Positions 61,515-64,000 of a stretch of DNA of 64,000 bases are shown here, piece by piece; the stretch's first letter is position 1; each line of letters starts with the position of its first letter. The notes beneath the pieces were generated by a model, which worked only from the letters and a program-made list of their open reading frames with translations, searched no databases and was not told the DNA's origin. The stretch comes from Sphaerulina vaccinii. Lineage: Eukaryota > Ascomycota > Dothideomycetes > Mycosphaerellales > Mycosphaerellaceae. Location of the stretch: contig JAKUDP010000003.1 in the NCBI GenBank assembly GCA_022570795.1, forward strand, positions 1,860,001 to 1,924,000, read 5' to 3'. Position numbers and translations under genes: made by a program.

Positions 61515-64000
61515 ATGGCTTCAGTACAGCCCAACCAGGGCACGCCACAACAGCAGCAACAGGGCAATGCCGTTATCAATCAAGTGCTGCCTGCTGGCAT
61601 GACCGGTGAGCAGGTTAAAGCTATGTTTCAGGTAGGCTCAGATATCTCGAATGTCTATGTGATGGGACATATACTAATGCACAACAACAGGAGTATCAGA
61701 CCAAGCGAAAGCAAGGTGTACCGGATTCAGATCCCAACATGATGAGGATGCGCCAAATTCTTTCTTCGGTCCAGCAAAAGACTGAACAGATGAAGCGTAT
61801 GCAACAGGCGAAGATGCAGCAGATGGCACAGATGCGACAAGCGCAACAAAGCGGAATGCCGCAGAACGGTGCGCAGATGCAGATGCAGACGAACGGCGCG
61901 ATGGCTGGCATGCCCGGACAGCAAGATATGCAGGCGCAAGCCAGCCAGCAACCGGCACCTGCGAATGGCACACATCCCAACGCTCAAGCAGCTCAACAAT
62001 CACAACCTGGACCGGCGGTCAACCAGCAGCTGAGCCAGATGGACACCAATAAGGACAATCTCAGCAAGAAGCAAGTTGAGCTGCTCCGATACCAAATGCA
62101 GGCCTTTGGTGCCCTTCAGAAAAATCAAGCCATTCCTCCTCCCATAGCAGAGCGAATATCTGCTTTGCGACAAGCACAACAAAGTCCTAGCCTTGCCGAT
62201 AAGATGGCCACGGCACATGAGACGATTGAAGTCGCTGCCAATGGAGGAGCAGGACAGAGCACAGAGCTTACACACCGACACCGATTCGAGACCTTTACCG
62301 ATCCACACAGCTTGATGCTCAAACGCATCAGCTATGCCGACCACGCCCATCGTCCCTATCGTTCCATGGTTCCCGCCATAATGCCACTTGGTATTGATGT
62401 TGAACGTGTGCGGGAGGAGCGCGAGAACATCGTGTACAACCGCATTGTCACAAGGAAAGCTGAGCTTGGGAAACTGTCTGCCAATATCGCAGGCTGGGAT
62501 CCAAGCAAGTCCGATACCCCAGAAGACAACGAGAACCTCAAGTTGCGCGCCATGATCGAGTACAAGATGCTCAACCTGCTCCCTAAACAGCGCGAGATAC
62601 GTCAAAGGGTCGGCAAGGAGATGATGCTCTCTGACAACCTGTCAATGACTGCTAATCGCTCTATGTACCGCCGAGTCAAGAAGCAGAGTCTGCGAGAAGC
62701 ACGCGTCACTGAGAAACTCGAGAAGCAGCAACGTGACGCTGCCGAGAACAAGGAGAAGAAGAAGCACACCGAGTACATCCGCTCCATCATGCAACATGCA
62801 GAAGACATCCGCCAAGGAGCTCAAAACCACAAGCTACGTATCCAGAAATTGGGACGAATGATGATGACAACGCACGCCAACATCGAGAAGGAAGAGCAGA
62901 AACGTATCGAGCGCACTGCTAAGCAACGTCTGCAAGCTTTGAAGGCCAACGATGAAGAGACATACCTCAAGCTGCTCGGACAGGCCAAGGACTCTCGTAT
63001 CTCGCATCTGCTCAAGCAGACAGACGGTTTCTTGTCTCAGCTTGCAGCTTCCGTCAAGGAGCAACAACGCAGAATGGGATACGACGTTGCAGAGGATGAG
63101 CCCGAGCCCGACAACGATGAAGTCGACAGCGAAGACGAGACGAAACCCAAGACTGATTACTACGAGATTGCTCATCGCATCAAGGAAGATGTGGTGGCTC
63201 AATCTACCAACCTGGTCGGTGGCACACTGAAAGAATACCAGATCAAGGGTCTACAATGGATGATCTCGCTCTACAACAACAACCTGAACGGTATCCTGGC
63301 CGATGAGATGGGTCTCGGAAAGACCATTCAGACGATATCCTTGATCACGTACCTGATTGAGAAGAAGCGACAACATGGGCCGTACCTTGTCATCGTACCG
63401 CTGTCTACCCTCACGAATTGGAACAGCGAGTTCGAGCGATGGGCACCCAGTGTCAACCGCATCGTCTACAAAGGTCCACCGAACCAGCGAAAGAACTTCC
63501 AGCAGCAGATTCGTTATGGCAACTTCCAGGTCCTGCTTACAACGTACGAATTCATCATCAAGGATCGCCCGATTCTGAGCAAGATCAAGTGGCTGCACAT
63601 GATTGTCGATGAAGGTCATCGCATGAAGAACGCCCAGTCGAAATTGAGCAGCACCATCTCTCAGTACTACCACACACGATACCGCATCATCCTTACTGGT
63701 ACACCATTGCAGAACAACCTTACCGAGTTGTGGGCTATGCTGAACTTCGTACTGCCCAACATCTTCAAGTCTGCGAAGTCTTTCGACGAGTGGTTCAATA
63801 CTCCATTCGCCAATACTGGTGGTGGTGACAAGATGGAGCTCACAGAAGAAGAGTCCATTCTCGTCATTCGTCGTCTGCACAAGGTTCTTCGACCCTTCCT
63901 GCTGCGTCGTCTCAAGAAGGACGTCGAGAAAGATCTTCCCGACAAGCAGGAACGTGTCATCAAGTGCAACCTTTCCGCACTCCAAGCCAAGCTTTACAAG
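61515..64000 (+). CDS. SNF2/STH1-type chromatin-remodelling ATPase (3' partial)
   Basis: The ATG at 61515 opens exon 61515-61631, then a 59-nt GT-AG intron (61632-61690), then an exon open to the window end; 809 residues are visible. The Gln/Met-rich N-terminus is followed by a QLQ-like segment (KKQVELLRYQMQAFGALQKN with PPP), and an HSA-like basic helix (MYRRVKKQSLREARVTEKLE, KKKHTEYIRSIMQHAED). The SNF2 helicase lobe then begins: LKEYQIKGLQWMISLYNNNL, Walker A DEMGLGKTIQT, IVPLSTLTNWNSEF, motif II DEGH, LTGTPLQNNLTELWAMLNFV and RPFLLRRLKKDVE. It cuts off before the second lobe and any bromodomain. It is the catalytic subunit of a SWI/SNF- or RSC-type complex, sliding or ejecting nucleosomes. 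The QLQ favours the Snf2 type, but Sth1 cannot be excluded without the C-terminus. Confidence 0.95.

Noticed and set aside
1..64000. CRISPR array or prokaryotic-type defence system
   Set aside because: All repeats are adjacent tandem copies without spacers, and the genome is eukaryotic with spliceosomal introns.

Overview
The window is nuclear DNA from a filamentous ascomycete (Pezizomycotina; Dothideomycetes is my best guess, not proven). The evidence is short GT-AG introns of about 49-60 nt with CTAAC/CTGAC-type branch points, dense genes on both strands, and a typical fungal gene set: SAC3, ARB1, KIN17, a KNR4-type protein, mitochondrial uL5, SNF2, and two full ABC exporters. I found no rRNA, tRNA, CRISPR array or intact transposon. 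About 25 genes can be supported. Most multi-exon models were built by hand, by joining open frames at consensus splice sites and checking that the phases agree.

Layout. 1-7.5 kb: the tail of a probable regulator, a small unknown protein, mitochondrial ribosomal protein uL5m (MRPL7) divergent from a ubiquitin-specific protease that ends in a CaaX box, then a small membrane protein. 8-14 kb: an accessory-looking island in which an HSP70-like ATPase gene lies between two paralogous genes of unknown family. 14-18 kb: a full ABC-B (MDR/Pmd1-like) exporter with a duplicated 24-bp element upstream. 19-21.9 kb: a possible HET-protein remnant and a secreted protein with four cysteine modules. 22-29 kb: KIN17 divergent from a SARAF-like calcium-entry regulator, an unknown ORF, a secreted SMP-30-type lactonase and a KNR4/SMI1 cell-wall regulator. 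30.7-32 kb: a secreted pectin methylesterase, which suggests a plant-associated life. 32-42 kb: two small unknown proteins, the TREX-2 scaffold SAC3 and a YDR124W-like (DUF2841) protein. 42-44.7 kb: no gene recognised. 44.7-53.5 kb: a Ycf1-type ABC-C transporter with clustered tiny exons, a 119-residue conserved protein and the ribosome-biogenesis ATPase ARB1. 54-59 kb: a DUF7580-like protein divergent from a C2H2-type protein with an apparent frame shift, then a small helical protein. 60-64 kb: an F-box-like protein divergent from a SNF2/STH1 remodeller cut by the window edge.

Most genes are independent housekeeping units. The parts least explained by known biology are the HSP70-like/paralog island (8.1-13.9 kb), the four-module secreted protein, and the DUF7580/C2H2 pair. 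Points of gene structure worth checking are the GC-AG intron in ARB1, the 15-nt exon in the ABC-C gene, and a stop-free 54-nt intron in the SARAF-like gene.
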